Origin: Papillibacter cinnamivorans DSM 12816
GTDB taxonomy: Bacteria; Bacillota; Clostridia; Oscillospirales; Oscillospiraceae
DNA: 64,000 nt
Assembly: GCF_900176335.1 (NCBI RefSeq)
Contig: NZ_FWXW01000001.1
Span: forward strand, 496,001 to 560,000
Reading direction: 5' to 3'
Shown here: in pieces, positions 1 to 8,983 of the stretch
Layout: each line of letters opens with the position of its first letter
Numbering within the stretch: position 1 is the stretch's first letter
Program-made: the position numbers and the translations under genes
The notes under the pieces: generated by a model
The model's database searches: none
Told to the model about the DNA's origin: nothing
The model's input: only the letters and a program-made list of their open reading frames with translations

Positions 1-119
1 AGCAGCGCTTTTAGTTCCTCCATGCTGGCCTCGTCCGAGGAGTCCTCCCCCAGGCGCGGGGAGGAGAGTCCCGCCAGTACGGCTTTTTCTATCTTCGTCT
101 CTTTCTCTATGGTGTCCAT
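1..119 (-). CDS. hflX: GTPase HflX, N-terminal fragment (runs off the window)
   Basis: An ATG at 119 follows a GGAGG ribosome site (about 122-129 on the minus strand) and opens a frame that leaves the window. The visible 39 residues include KAVLAGLSS and, further on, EASMEELKALL. This matches the usual HflX start, in which a short beta strand (AVLVGL-like) is followed by an acidic stretch and the motif S-(L/M)-EEL. HflX is a ribosome-associated GTPase that splits stalled or hibernating ribosomes. The GTPase domain itself is outside the window, so the call rests only on the N terminus. Confidence 0.6.
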   Translation of the reverse strand, partial: MDTIEKETKIEKAVLAGLSSPRLGEDSSDEASMEELKAL

Positions 120-196
120 CGTTCCTCCGTAACCGTCTCCTGGCATCGGCCTCAGGCGTTCAGCTCCCTGCCGTACCCCGGAGGCCGCCGGGTCGC

Positions 197-715
197 TTAC
201 CGGACCTCCGGATTGTGACCCAGTGCTCCCGTAATCTCCCCCACGTACATACGGTGATAATCCCTTTCGGCATAAAACTCCGCTATGGCGGGATCCAGGA
301 AATGCGCCGGCTCCAGGTCCTGAAAATAGAGCTTTCTGCAAAGAAGCACCAGCTCCGCCTCGGCAAAGAATACCCGGCCCTCCTCCGAGAAAACCGGGGT
401 CAGCCCCGCCACCTGCACCTTGTCGGTATCCCGACCGCTTTTGGCCCCGCAGAGGGCCAGGGCTTTTCGGTATCCCTTGGGGAAAAAGGAGAGTGTGAAG
501 CCGTCGGAAGCCTCCAGAAACTCCCGCGTGTAGCGCTGGGGCCGCACGTAGATGGTGGCCGTCGGCCGGTTCCACAGAACCCCCAGGGCTCCCCAGCTCG
601 CGGTCATGGTGTTGAAGCCCTCCCGGCTCCCCGCCGTGATGAGCATCCATTCGTCCCCGATTCTTCGGAACACATTTTCATCCAGCTGTTTTACGTCGAT
701 TCGTTCAAACGCCAT
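197..715 (-). CDS. Flavin reductase family protein (FMN-binding split barrel)
   Basis: 172 residues, with a good GGGAGG site before the ATG at 715. The pattern is that of the flavin-reductase-like domain: WMLITAG and FNTMTASWGALGVLW near residues 23-48 form the flavin-binding strands, then TATIYVRPQRYT, and FTLSFFP near residues 72-78. Members use NAD(P)H to reduce FMN or bind FMN as a cofactor, and small clostridial versions are usually of unknown substrate. The gene stands alone between hflX and rpmE, with a 77-base gap to hflX. Family membership is well supported; the specific reaction is not. Confidence 0.85.
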   Translation of the reverse strand: MAFERIDVKQLDENVFRRIGDEWMLITAGSREGFNTMTASWGALGVLWNRPTATIYVRPQRYTREFLEASDGFTLSFFPKGYRKALALCGAKSGRDTDKVQVAGLTPVFSEEGRVFFAEAELVLLCRKLYFQDLEPAHFLDPAIAEFYAERDYHRMYVGEITGALGHNPEVR

Positions 716-871
716 GGCTGAACCTCCCGTTGAATGTTCGGCGGGACCGGGACCGCCTCTTGAACGGTCCTCCGCGCCCCTAATGAGTATTCTATCGCCG
801 CGGCGCGCCCGGTATACCGGGAATACGGCGGCGCGCCTCCTCTTTTCTCCGGCGCGCCCTGAGAAAAGAGG

Positions 872-903
872 AAAAAACGCCTGCGCCGGAAAGGCGCAGG
901 CGT
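872..903 (-). terminator. Intrinsic terminator of rpmE
   Basis: An 11-bp GC-rich stem (877-887 with 893-903) has a 5-base loop and is followed on the minus strand by six T residues (872-877). It lies 26 bases after the rpmE stop. Confidence 0.93.
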
Positions 904-928
904 CAAGTACGACACGGATGGTTTTCTG

Positions 929-1132
929 CTACTTGTCGAACCCGAATTTCTTGTTGAAACGGGTGACACGTCCGCCGCTGTCCACCAGCTTTTGTTTGCC
1001 GGTAAAAAAGGGATGACATTTGGAGCAAACCTCCACCTTGATATCCTTCTTGGTGGAACCGGTCTCGATTACTTCACCGCAAGCGCACCGAATCGTGGTC
1101 TGTGCGTACTTCGGATGAATTCCTTCCTTCAT
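929..1132 (-). CDS. rpmE: 50S ribosomal protein L31 (zinc-binding type)
   Basis: 67 residues, the usual size. It starts MKEGIHPKY and carries the four-cysteine zinc set of the C+ type L31: CAC near residues 16-18 and CSKC near residues 37-40. The conserved end [17 protein letters not shown] follows. L31 binds the 50S central protuberance. The zinc form is typically replaced by a zinc-free paralog under zinc starvation; no such paralog is visible here. It has its own promoter (1197-1225) and terminator, so it is monocistronic. Confidence 0.97.
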   Translation of the reverse strand: MKEGIHPKYAQTTIRCACGEVIETGSTKKDIKVEVCSKCHPFFTGKQKLVDSGGRVTRFNKKFGFDK

Positions 1133-1196
1133 TTGGGTTCACCTCTTTCTCCGACAGAAAACCTTCTTTGCCGGTCCCCGGACCAGCGCAACGTTT

Positions 1197-1225
1197 ATAC
1201 TAACATATGCCGCGAAAAAATGCAA
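1197..1225 (-). promoter_or_regulatory. Sigma-A promoter of rpmE
   Basis: On the minus strand TTGCAT (1220-1225) and TAGTAT (1197-1202) are separated by exactly 17 bases. Predicted transcription starts about 55 bases before the rpmE ATG. Confidence 0.65.
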
Positions 1226-1232
1226 TCTTTTT

Positions 1233-1269
1233 TTCATCTATTCTTCGATAAAATCGGAGAATAGATGAA
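1233..1269. repeat. 37-base near-perfect palindrome between addA and rpmE
   Basis: A 17-bp stem (1233-1249 with 1253-1269, one T-G pair) with a 3-base AAA loop. Seen from addA, the run after the hairpin on the minus strand is A-rich, not T-rich, so this is not a standard terminator. It may protect the addA mRNA end or bind a protein. Confidence 0.7.
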
Positions 1270-1345
1270 TGGCCATGTGAACGTTTTTGTGCCGAAAGCC
1301 TAAAATAGAAGCTGAATGCAAATTTACCTTTTAGGGGAATTTGTA

Positions 1346-4300
1346 TTACATTTTTCCGTCACTGCAGGCACCCGGCCCCGCGCCCTTCGGTTTTCCTCCG
1401 CATTCGCCGGGGTTTTCCATCTCCAGGGCGCGTCCCGTGGCGAAGAAGTAGAGCATGAGTTTTTTCGCCGGCAGACCCGTCACCTCGGAAAGCGCCCGCC
1501 CGTATGCGCACAGCTGTCCCCGGTAAGCTTCCGCCCGTTCCGCCTCGGCGCCCTTCCGGACCCTGTCGGTCTTGAAATCCACCACCGTGAAGCCGTCCTC
1601 CTCCAGAATGCAAAGGTCGGCCACGCCCTGAAGTAGGATTTCCCCGTCCCCCGCCCCGGGGTAAAACTCCTCCGCAGGCAGAAGAACCGAAAATTTAAAC
1701 TCCCGCAGCAGCCGCCCGGCCGCCAGCACCCGTCTTCCCAAGTCAGCGTGGAAAAAGGCAGCCACCGCCTCGGGGTCCGCCGCCTCCGCCTGCTCCGGGG
1801 TCAGAAGCTTCCGCTCCGTCATCCGGGCGATCTCCGCCCGCACCTCCCCGGCGCTCCCGGCGTGGGCGAAATCGATATGCTGCATCACCAGGTGTAGGGC
1901 GGTGCCCCGCTCGGCCGAGGTGAGCCCCTGCCGCTGCGTCACAAAGCGCGGCCGGTCGAATAAAAACCGCCTTTGCCTCGGGGCGTTCTCCTCCGCTTCC
2001 AAATCGCCGAAGCGCCCCTTGAGCTGGGTCGCCGTCAGCTTGGAGGGAAGCTGGGTTTCGGCTCCATGGGGATAGACGAAAGAGAGCTTTTCCCGGATCT
2101 CCCGAAGCTGCTCCTCCCGGACCCCTTTCTCCTCCTGAGCCGCGGACTCGGCTTCGGCTGCGCGCTGTGCCTTCTCCGCCTTCCGGCAGCCCTCCAGGCG
2201 GATGTCCCAGGCCGGGCCGTCGCCTTCACCCGTCTCCGGCCGCCCTTCCATGCCCGCCGCCTCCCGCAGGATGGCGCCTTCGGGCCTCGTGAGGGCGGGC
2301 AGGAGGATCCATTCCGCCATGGAGGCGCACTCCGATAAGACCTGGGGATCCACAGGCCGTCCCGCCGACGGAAGAAGCCGCCGGATCGTCCCGGGAGCGT
2401 CCCGCAGCGTCATGGTGACGATGAGCTTCTCCTTCGCCCGGGTAAGAGCCACATAAAGGACCCGCAGCTCCTCCGCCAGCATTTCCTCGGTAAGCTTCAG
2501 CTCCACCGCGCGTCTGGCCAGGGTGGAATATTCCGTCATGTTCGTAAGGTCCAGCCTCCGGGGGCCCACTCCCAGCTGTGCGTGGACCAGCACGGGCTTT
2601 TTCATGTCCTCCCGGTTGAACTGCTTGGCCGTGTCCGCCAGGATCACCACCGGGAATTCAAGCCCCTTGGATTTGTGGATGCTCAGGATGGACACGCCCC
2701 CGCTCTCCTCCGAGGCTCCGGCGCAGAAAAGCTCCTCCCCGTTCTCCCGAAGCCGCCGGATCTGGCTTACGAACCGGAACAGGCCCTGATATCCCTGGCT
2801 TTCAAACCGCCGCGCGTGCTCGCAGAAGGCGACGAGGTTTTTCTGCCGCCTCGCGCCCCCCGGCATGGCCCCGAAGATACTCAGAAATCCCAGCTCGTTG
2901 TACAGATGCCAGATCAGCCGGTCGGCGCTCATATCCGCCGCCGTAAGCCGCAGCCGGGATAGCGTCCCAAGAAACTCTCTGCAGTCCTCTGCTTCCGAGG
3001 TGCAGATTGCCTCGTAAAAGTCCCCCTCCGGGTGTTCTCCCCGGATCTCCGCCAGCCGGTCCGGAGAAAAACCGAAAACCGGGGACCGCAAAACGGAAAT
3101 CAGGGGAATATCCTGCCGGGGATTGTCCAGGATGGTGAGCAGTGCCAGGATGACGGAAATCTCCGCGGATTCAAAAAACCGGCTCTCCCCTGATCCGTGG
3201 ACAGAAATCCCCCGCTCCGCCAGAGATCTGGCGAAGATCGATCTTTTGTCCGAGGGCGAGCGCATAAGGATCACGATGTCCTCCTGAGTCACCGGCCGTG
3301 TCCCGCCCGTCCCGGGATCGAACACCTGAAACGGCCGGTCCAGCAGCTCCCTTATTTTCCCCGCCACAAAGTCCGCCTCCAGCTCCGCCTTGAGGGGACT
3401 CTCCTCCTCCGCGTCTTTATCCAGAGTGCTCATGTCCAGCACGTCCAGCTCCAGCGCCGCTTCCCTGCTCTCCGGATACTCCGCCCCGGGATAGAGGCAC
3501 TCCTCCGGGCCGTATTCCATCTCGCCGAACTCGGTGGAAAAAATGTTTTGGAAGAGAAAGTTGGCCGCCGCCAGGATCCCCTCCCGGGAACGGAAATTTC
3601 TCGACAGCAGGATCTTCCGGGGCTCCCCCGGTTCCGACTCCCCCCGTGGCCTGAACTCCCTGTATTTTTTCAGGAATATGGACGGGTCCGCCAGCCGAAA
3701 GCGGTAGATAGACTGCTTCACGTCTCCCACCAGAAAGAGGTTTTCCTCCCTCCGGGACACGGCGGAGAAAATCAGGTTCTGCACCTGGTTGGTGTCCTGA
3801 TACTCGTCCACCATGATCTCCCGGTACCGCCGGGAGATCTCCCCCGCCAAAGCGCTGGGCGCCCCGGTTTCCGCCTCGGTGAGCAGGCGCACCGCCAGAT
3901 GCTCCAGGTCGGAAAAATCGGCAAGCCCCCGCGCCCGTTTTTCCCTGGCGTAGGCCGCCTCAAACTCCTCCGTCAGGGAGAACAGCGCCTCTACCGCGGG
4001 CCGCACCGCTTCCATGTCCTCGAAGAGCTGACGGCTGTCGTCGGAGAAGGTCTTCTGGAGCTTTTGTATCCGCTTTTTGCACCGGTCCCGGATCCCCTTG
4101 ATCCGCTCCTGGAGCTCTTTGTCCTCAAAGCCTCGTACCGCCCCCAGTCTTCCGAAATCAATCCGCGTTCCGTCCCGGAACGCGTCCCACCCCAAAGAGG
4201 CGGAGGAACCGAGTCTTTCCAGCTGGCCCTCGATGTCTCCGAAACAGGGACCGTAGTTTTTTTCAAGAGGCGGATACCCCGCCATGAGCCGGATGGCCCC

Positions 4301-4999
4301 GCGGATCTCCCGCGCCCAGGACGAAGTCTGCCTCGCCGCCCGTTCCAGGATTATCCGCCCCCAGGGGCTCTCCCCCGCGTCGGAGAAGCCCTCCACCCGA
4401 AACTCCGCCAGGCATTCGGAAAGCCACCGTCCGGGATACGGATGGCTTTGCAGCTTCCCGTAAAGGTCCGAGACGATTTCAAACAGCCGCCTGTCGTCCC
4501 GTCCCGCCGCCATGGTGTCCGCCAGCAGGGCGAAGCCCGGCTCCATTTCCTCGTAACGGGCGCGGATCACTTCGGTGAGCACCTTCTGCCGCAGGATAAC
4601 CGCCTCGGCCTCGTCCGCCACCCGGAAATCGGGAGACAGGTCCAGCACATGGGAAAACTCCCGGAGAAGAGAGGCGCAGAAATGGTGCACCGTCCCGATC
4701 TCCGCCTTGTACAGCAGGAGGCGCTGCCGCTGAAGATGCCGGTTCCCCGGGTCCAGGGCCAGCCGCGCCGTCAGCTCGTCGGCGATTCTGCCCCGGAGCT
4801 CCGCCGCCGCCGCATTGGTATAGGTGATCACCAGAAATTCGTCGATATCCCGGGGGTCTTCCGGATCGGTGAGCCAGCGGAAGAGGCGCTCGATGAGGAC
4901 CCGGGTCTTCCCCGAGCCCGCCGCCGCGGAAACCAGCAGCCCGCCGCCGCGGTCCTCCGCCGCCGCCAGCTGCTCCGGCGTGGGGCGAAACTCCCTCAT
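1346..4999 (-). CDS. addA: ATP-dependent helicase/nuclease subunit A
   Basis: 1217 residues, the family norm. AddA with AddB forms the Firmicute counterpart of RecBCD: it resects double-strand breaks and recognises Chi. Seen in the sequence: Walker A SAAAGSGKTRVLIERL near residue 24, the superfamily 1 motif MVDEYQDTNQVQN in the middle, the helicase motif VALTRAKEKL, and a C-terminal RecB-type nuclease with GVADLCI and VVDFKTDR near residues 1120-1146, including the metal-binding Asp and the catalytic Lys. Its ATG overlaps the addB stop by 4 bases (ATGA), so the two are translationally coupled. Nothing looks broken. Confidence 0.97.
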   Translation of the reverse strand: MREFRPTPEQLAAAEDRGGGLLVSAAAGSGKTRVLIERLFRWLTDPEDPRDIDEFLVITYTNAAAAELRGRIADELTARLALDPGNRHLQRQRLLLYKAEIGTVHHFCASLLREFSHVLDLSPDFRVADEAEAVILRQKVLTEVIRARYEEMEPGFALLADTMAAGRDDRRLFEIVSDLYGKLQSHPYPGRWLSECLAEFRVEGFSDAGESPWGRIILERAARQTSSWAREIRGAIRLMAGYPPLEKNYGPCFGDIEGQLERLGSSASLGWDAFRDGTRIDFGRLGAVRGFEDKELQERIKGIRDRCKKRIQKLQKTFSDDSRQLFEDMEAVRPAVEALFSLTEEFEAAYAREKRARGLADFSDLEHLAVRLLTEAETGAPSALAGEISRRYREIMVDEYQDTNQVQNLIFSAVSRREENLFLVGDVKQSIYRFRLADPSIFLKKYREFRPRGESEPGEPRKILLSRNFRSREGILAAANFLFQNIFSTEFGEMEYGPEECLYPGAEYPESREAALELDVLDMSTLDKDAEEESPLKAELEADFVAGKIRELLDRPFQVFDPGTGGTRPVTQEDIVILMRSPSDKRSIFARSLAERGISVHGSGESRFFESAEISVILALLTILDNPRQDIPLISVLRSPVFGFSPDRLAEIRGEHPEGDFYEAICTSEAEDCREFLGTLSRLRLTAADMSADRLIWHLYNELGFLSIFGAMPGGARRQKNLVAFCEHARRFESQGYQGLFRFVSQIRRLRENGEELFCAGASEESGGVSILSIHKSKGLEFPVVILADTAKQFNREDMKKPVLVHAQLGVGPRRLDLTNMTEYSTLARRAVELKLTEEMLAEELRVLYVALTRAKEKLIVTMTLRDAPGTIRRLLPSAGRPVDPQVLSECASMAEWILLPALTRPEGAILREAAGMEGRPETGEGDGPAWDIRLEGCRKAEKAQRAAEAESAAQEEKGVREEQLREIREKLSFVYPHGAETQLPSKLTATQLKGRFGDLEAEENAPRQRRFLFDRPRFVTQRQGLTSAERGTALHLVMQHIDFAHAGSAGEVRAEIARMTERKLLTPEQAEAADPEAVAAFFHADLGRRVLAAGRLLREFKFSVLLPAEEFYPGAGDGEILLQGVADLCILEEDGFTVVDFKTDRVRKGAEAERAEAYRGQLCAYGRALSEVTGLPAKKLMLYFFATGRALEMENPGECGGKPKGAGPGACSDGKM

Positions 5000-7900
5000 G
5001 GCTCCTCCTCCTTCCCCAGTATGGTCCAGAATTCCTCCTGGCTTATCTTCCGCAGGTAGCGTTTCCTGTCCTCCCCCGCCCCCTCGTCAAACCAGCAGGC
5101 TTCCTTGTATTCGCAGAAGTCGCAGGCGCACCGCCGGGGCCCCCGGGTATAAGGGTCTGCCTGGATGGCCCCCCGCCCCAGCTCTTTGGCGATATCCCGC
5201 ATCAGTTTTTCCACGTGCCGCCGCAGGAAGACAAAGCCCTCCCGTCCGGCGAGGCTCCCCTCCGGCGCCCCCTTCCGCACGGGGAGAAACCGGGTCGTCC
5301 CCGATGCCGCTCCCCGCTCCATAGCTTCCAGCACGTTGGGGTCGTTCAGCAGGATTCCGCTCCTGGTAAGAGCCTTGTCCCGCTTTTTGGAAAGCTCCTC
5401 CCCGTCCCGCTCCTCCTCCCGGAGGATCACGTCCCGGGCGGGAAGGTAGAAGGCCCCCGCGGGGACCACCTCTTTGCCGAAGAGCTCCTTTCCGCCCCGC
5501 TCCAGGGCGAAAAGATATAAAAACAGCTGCACTCCCAGTCCGTTGAATACCTCGGTATAGTCCAGCGCCTTCCGCCCCGTCTTGTAGTCCACCACCCGGA
5601 GATAGAGCTTCCCATCCTCCCCCTCCCAGCCGTCCGCCCGGTCCACCGCTCCGCTGATGCTGAGGGTGATCCCGTCCTGGGTAAGCTCGATGGGGGGGAG
5701 GGTTCCGCCCTCCCCGAAGGAGATTTCAAACCCCAAAGGGGTGAATTCCGATTCTCGCAGCTCCTCCGCCACGTTCTCCACCACCGTGTCCACCGTCTGG
5801 TGCATCCGGCTGTAAAGATAGCGGAACCGGGCGTCCTTGTCCTCCAGGGAACCCAGAACCTCCCGGGTGTACCGGTCCGCCGCCCGGGCGGAGAGCTCCC
5901 GGAGCCTTTCCGGGGAGAGCCCGCCGAATCCCCCGCTCCGCTGCGCTTCCTCAATCACCTGCTGGAGAACGTAATGCACGAAGCTCCCCGCCTCCGGCGC
6001 CTCGAATCCCGCGGGGCTCCTTGCCTCGGCCTTAAGGCCGTACTGCAGAAAATACGCAAAGCGGCAGGACTGGAACCGGTCCGCCCGGGAGGCGGACATC
6101 CGCACCCGCCGCCCGTACAGGGCGCTCACGGCGAAAGGAGATAGCCTCCCCCGGGTAAAAGCCGCCGCTCCGCACACGGCCGCGATTCCGTCCCGGATGC
6201 CCGGCAGGTCCCCGAGGCTCTCCAGCGCTCCGCGCCGTTCCGGGTCCGCCGCGAAATAGTTGAGGCATGGCGCCGCCGCTCCGGTGCGGAAGCTTCCGTC
6301 TCCCTCCCGTTCCCGGAGAAAACCGGCGCCCGGGAGCATGACCCGGAGCCGCCCAACTGCGAAGGACGGCCGCAGGATCTCCCCTCCCGCGCTCTCGGCG
6401 GGATAGCTGATATACAGCCGTTCCGAGGGCAGGGAAAGCGCCGTGTACAGGATGAAGAGCTCTCTCTGGAGCCGCTCCCCCGCGGTGGGCGCCAGGGTGA
6501 GTCCCAGCCGGGACAGGGTCTTCCTGTCCTCGTCCGTCAGCACCCCCGCCGCCTCGGTGGTGAGGGGCAGCATGCCGTCCCCCGCCCCCAGGAGAATGAG
6601 GCACTTTACGTCCCGCCTGGCCATCCGTGTGATGTCTCCCGCGGCAACCCTGTCCAGAGAAACCGGGATGGTGCCCACCTGGTACTGGGACAGGAGCAGC
6701 CGAAGAAGGCGGGAAAACTCCTCCGGTTCCATGGGGCTGTCCCCCAGCAGGGAAACGCACTGGTCCAGAGCGCCGCACAGGATGTCCCAGAGCTGCCCGT
6801 ATTCCTCCGCCAGCTGCTTTTGTCCCCCGGCGTAAAAAGCCTCGGTCTTTTCCTTTAGTCGTTCCGCCAGGCCGATCCCCTCCAGGAAACCGTACAGTGC
6901 CTCCGCCTGGCCTCCGGCCGTCCGGGCATCCCCCGAGCGCTGCGCCAGGTCCCGCAGCGGGCCTCTCACCTTTTCCCGGATCCGGTTGAGCTCCTGAAGC
7001 CTCTCCAGCTCCTTGTCCCCGAAGGGCTTCCCGTAGCCGTCGGGATGCAGGGTCCAGTCGCTCGCCCCCGTCCACTGCCCTCCTTTGAGGTCCCACTTGA
7101 GGACGTAGTTTTCCAGCGTGTCGCACTCCTCCGGAGTAAGGTCCGTGAGCCCCGTCTTCAGATACCGGAACAGCTCCTCGTGCCGGTAGCCGCTCCGGAT
7201 GGTTTCCAGGGCCGAGAGGATCAGGGTGAAGACGGGTTTTTGCAGGATATCGCTCTTTTCGCTTAAGTAAACCGGCACGCCGTACTGCTCGAATACGTTT
7301 TCCACGATTCCCGTGTAGTCCCCGAAACTCCGGGCGCATACCGCGATGTCCCGGTACCGGTATCCCGATTTGCGTGTAAGCTCCAGGATTTTCGCCGCCG
7401 CATACTCCGCCTCGGAAAAGGCGGTGTTTGCCTCAAAAATGGAAACGGAACCGGCGTCTTCGGGAAATACCGCCCCGTCCGAGAAAAAATGCCTCTCCAG
7501 GTGGCGCAGCGCCGCGTCCCGCTCCCGTTTCTCCCCCTGCGGATGCACAAAGCGGGCCTCGATCCCCCGACGCGCCGCCATAGCCATGAGCCGCGCCGCC
7601 GCCCGCCTGCTCTGGGCGAAGACCGCTTCTTCTTCGCCGGTCGTATTCTTCAGCCCGTCCCAGACCAGCGTTAGCGTAACTTCCTCCGCCTGCTCCAGAA
7701 GCCGTGAGAGCACCCGCTCCTCCTGGGGAGTAAAATCCGTGAACCCGTCGATAAAAATATGCCGCCCCTCGGCAAAGCCATACTCCTCCAGGCAGTCTGC
7801 CAGCTTTGTCAGCCTGTCCCGGGGATCAGCCGCGCCCCGGGCGGTCATGGCCCCGTATGTGGCGTATAGAAGGCTCAGATCCCGCAGCTTGTCCCCCAGG

Positions 7901-8340
7901 TTCCCCCCCGCCGCCTCCGCCGCCCTCTCCAGGGCCTCGGGGGAGACGCCGTAAGCCTTGAGTTCGTCCGCCGTGGCGATAAGACCATTTAAAAATTCCG
8001 CCTTTCGCGAGGGGCGGGAATAGACCTTCAGCCGGGAAGAGACCGCCTCCAGAGCCCCGCTCATCACGAGAAGCCGTCCCCCGTCGTCCAGGTAGGGCTC
8101 GGCGAGCCCCCCCGCCGCGGCGAATACGCGGTTGGAAAGCCTCGTGAAGCTCAGCACCTCCGCAAAGAGGGAAATGCGGTTTCCCCCCGCCCGGACCAGC
8201 CGCCGCTCATATTCGTGGGAATACTGCTCCGGAACCAGGAGAATGCTCCCCTCCTTGCCGGCGTCGGCAAGGGCGCAGATTTCTCTCAGCACGGTTTCGG
8301 TTTTTCCGTCTCCCGCCCGCCCCGTCAGAATCCGAAGCAT
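4996..8340 (-). CDS. addB: ATP-dependent nuclease subunit B
   Basis: 1114 residues. AddB is the Chi-recognition and second nuclease subunit of AddAB. It starts MLRILTGRAGDGKTETV with a Walker A motif at residues 7-14, and LLVPEQYSHE is typical of AddB. The C-terminal nuclease shows VVDYKTGRKALD. The iron-sulfur cluster cysteines are present: SCRFAYFLQYG upstream of the nuclease and CACDFCEYKEACW near the C terminus. First gene of the addB-addA operon, preceded by an extended -10 promoter. Confidence 0.97.
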   Translation of the reverse strand: MLRILTGRAGDGKTETVLREICALADAGKEGSILLVPEQYSHEYERRLVRAGGNRISLFAEVLSFTRLSNRVFAAAGGLAEPYLDDGGRLLVMSGALEAVSSRLKVYSRPSRKAEFLNGLIATADELKAYGVSPEALERAAEAAGGNLGDKLRDLSLLYATYGAMTARGAADPRDRLTKLADCLEEYGFAEGRHIFIDGFTDFTPQEERVLSRLLEQAEEVTLTLVWDGLKNTTGEEEAVFAQSRRAAARLMAMAARRGIEARFVHPQGEKRERDAALRHLERHFFSDGAVFPEDAGSVSIFEANTAFSEAEYAAAKILELTRKSGYRYRDIAVCARSFGDYTGIVENVFEQYGVPVYLSEKSDILQKPVFTLILSALETIRSGYRHEELFRYLKTGLTDLTPEECDTLENYVLKWDLKGGQWTGASDWTLHPDGYGKPFGDKELERLQELNRIREKVRGPLRDLAQRSGDARTAGGQAEALYGFLEGIGLAERLKEKTEAFYAGGQKQLAEEYGQLWDILCGALDQCVSLLGDSPMEPEEFSRLLRLLLSQYQVGTIPVSLDRVAAGDITRMARRDVKCLILLGAGDGMLPLTTEAAGVLTDEDRKTLSRLGLTLAPTAGERLQRELFILYTALSLPSERLYISYPAESAGGEILRPSFAVGRLRVMLPGAGFLREREGDGSFRTGAAAPCLNYFAADPERRGALESLGDLPGIRDGIAAVCGAAAFTRGRLSPFAVSALYGRRVRMSASRADRFQSCRFAYFLQYGLKAEARSPAGFEAPEAGSFVHYVLQQVIEEAQRSGGFGGLSPERLRELSARAADRYTREVLGSLEDKDARFRYLYSRMHQTVDTVVENVAEELRESEFTPLGFEISFGEGGTLPPIELTQDGITLSISGAVDRADGWEGEDGKLYLRVVDYKTGRKALDYTEVFNGLGVQLFLYLFALERGGKELFGKEVVPAGAFYLPARDVILREEERDGEELSKKRDKALTRSGILLNDPNVLEAMERGAASGTTRFLPVRKGAPEGSLAGREGFVFLRRHVEKLMRDIAKELGRGAIQADPYTRGPRRCACDFCEYKEACWFDEGAGEDRKRYLRKISQEEFWTILGKEEEP

Positions 8341-8370
8341 GTCCCTTCCCCCTTTCTGTGCACATCGTTT

Positions 8371-8379
8371 ATTATATCA
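8371..8379 (-). promoter_or_regulatory. Extended -10 promoter of addBA
   Basis: On the minus strand TGA-TATAAT (8379 down to 8371) is an extended -10 element, 31 bases before the addB start. The -35 region (TTCGTG at 17 bases) is weak, as is common when TGN is present. Confidence 0.6.
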
Positions 8380-8595
8380 CAGGAATACGCCGTCACGAAA
8401 TGCCGAAACGGCAGGCGGGAGAAAATGCTTCCTTCATAACCAAAATTACTAAAAGTTTAGTCGGGCAGCTATATCGGTAAAGATAACACAAAAATATAAA
8501 TGGAAGCACTGAAATCCTCGCATATTTCATAAGCTGGGTAGCCCGAAAAAAATGGATCTTCTCAAACGCCGCACAAGGTACATTTTTGCAGATTC
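8380..8595. other. Intergenic stretch, AT-rich, no gene seen
   Basis: Between the addB promoter and repeat copy A. It is more AT-rich than its surroundings, with stop codons in all frames and no recognisable RNA motif. Confidence 0.5.
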
Positions 8596-8843
8596 AATGA
8601 GCCCCACCGGCTAAAATCCGGAGTGCCCCGATTGCGAGCTGAAAAACAGACTTCTTGCCACCGGGCCGTCCGTGCGTTCGCAACTGCCGATAGTCTATCT
8701 GTCATTAAGAGCGCTTACGGAGCACCCTCCCCATGGAGCTCCAAGAGGCCTCGGCCTCTTGGTCTGTTTTTGGTGACTTTTTGCAGAAACAAAATGTTAC
8801 CCCCAGCGGGAAGCGCGCAGCTCCCGTCCAACCCTTCCGCAAT
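8596..8843 (+). repeat. Dispersed non-coding repeat, copy A
   Basis: About 250 bases that align from end to end with 27664-27912. The two copies share the left edge AATGAGCCCCAC and long identical stretches such as TTAAGAGCGCTT and GGAGCACCCTCCCCAT. Hairpin 1 (8741-8762) is a perfect 10-bp stem with a 2-base centre. Hairpin 2 (8772-8801) has a stem with one T-T mismatch. The right part carries GTTACCCCCAGCGG. A short ORF across the copy is not conserved in frame in copy B, so it is not coding. Both copies lie after a terminator and before the next gene's promoter. Confidence 0.85.
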
Positions 8844-8914
8844 AAATCTTTATCTTATCCTGAAAAAACCTCTCCCAACTTACAATTCAGATTTGCTCCC
8901 AAGCCCCCACGCAA

Positions 8915-8959
8915 TAAAAAACCAGCTGTCCCGGGACGCTTAAAGCAACCCGGGGCAGC
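8915..8959 (-). terminator. Intrinsic terminator of spoIIR
   Basis: An 11-bp stem (8925-8935 with 8949-8959, one T-G pair) is followed on the minus strand, after 3 unpaired bases, by GGTTTTTTATT. It lies 24 bases after the spoIIR stop. Confidence 0.88.
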
Positions 8960-8983
8960 CGTTTAATGTTCTGAATACAGGCA

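Noticed and set aside
691-969. 92-codon minus frame between the flavin reductase and rpmE
   Set aside because: It runs through the rpmE terminator and the rpmE 3' end with no ribosome site.
3197-5059. 620-codon open frame antisense to addA/addB
   Set aside because: Shadow of the GC-rich codon use of addAB; no ribosome site, no recognisable domain, and the sense frame is certain.
6032-7339. 435-codon frame overlapping addB
   Set aside because: Out-of-frame shadow rich in Gly, Arg and Pro; addB is continuous through the region.
8623-8943. Small ORF across repeat copy A
   Set aside because: The frame is not kept in copy B, so the repeat is not protein-coding.
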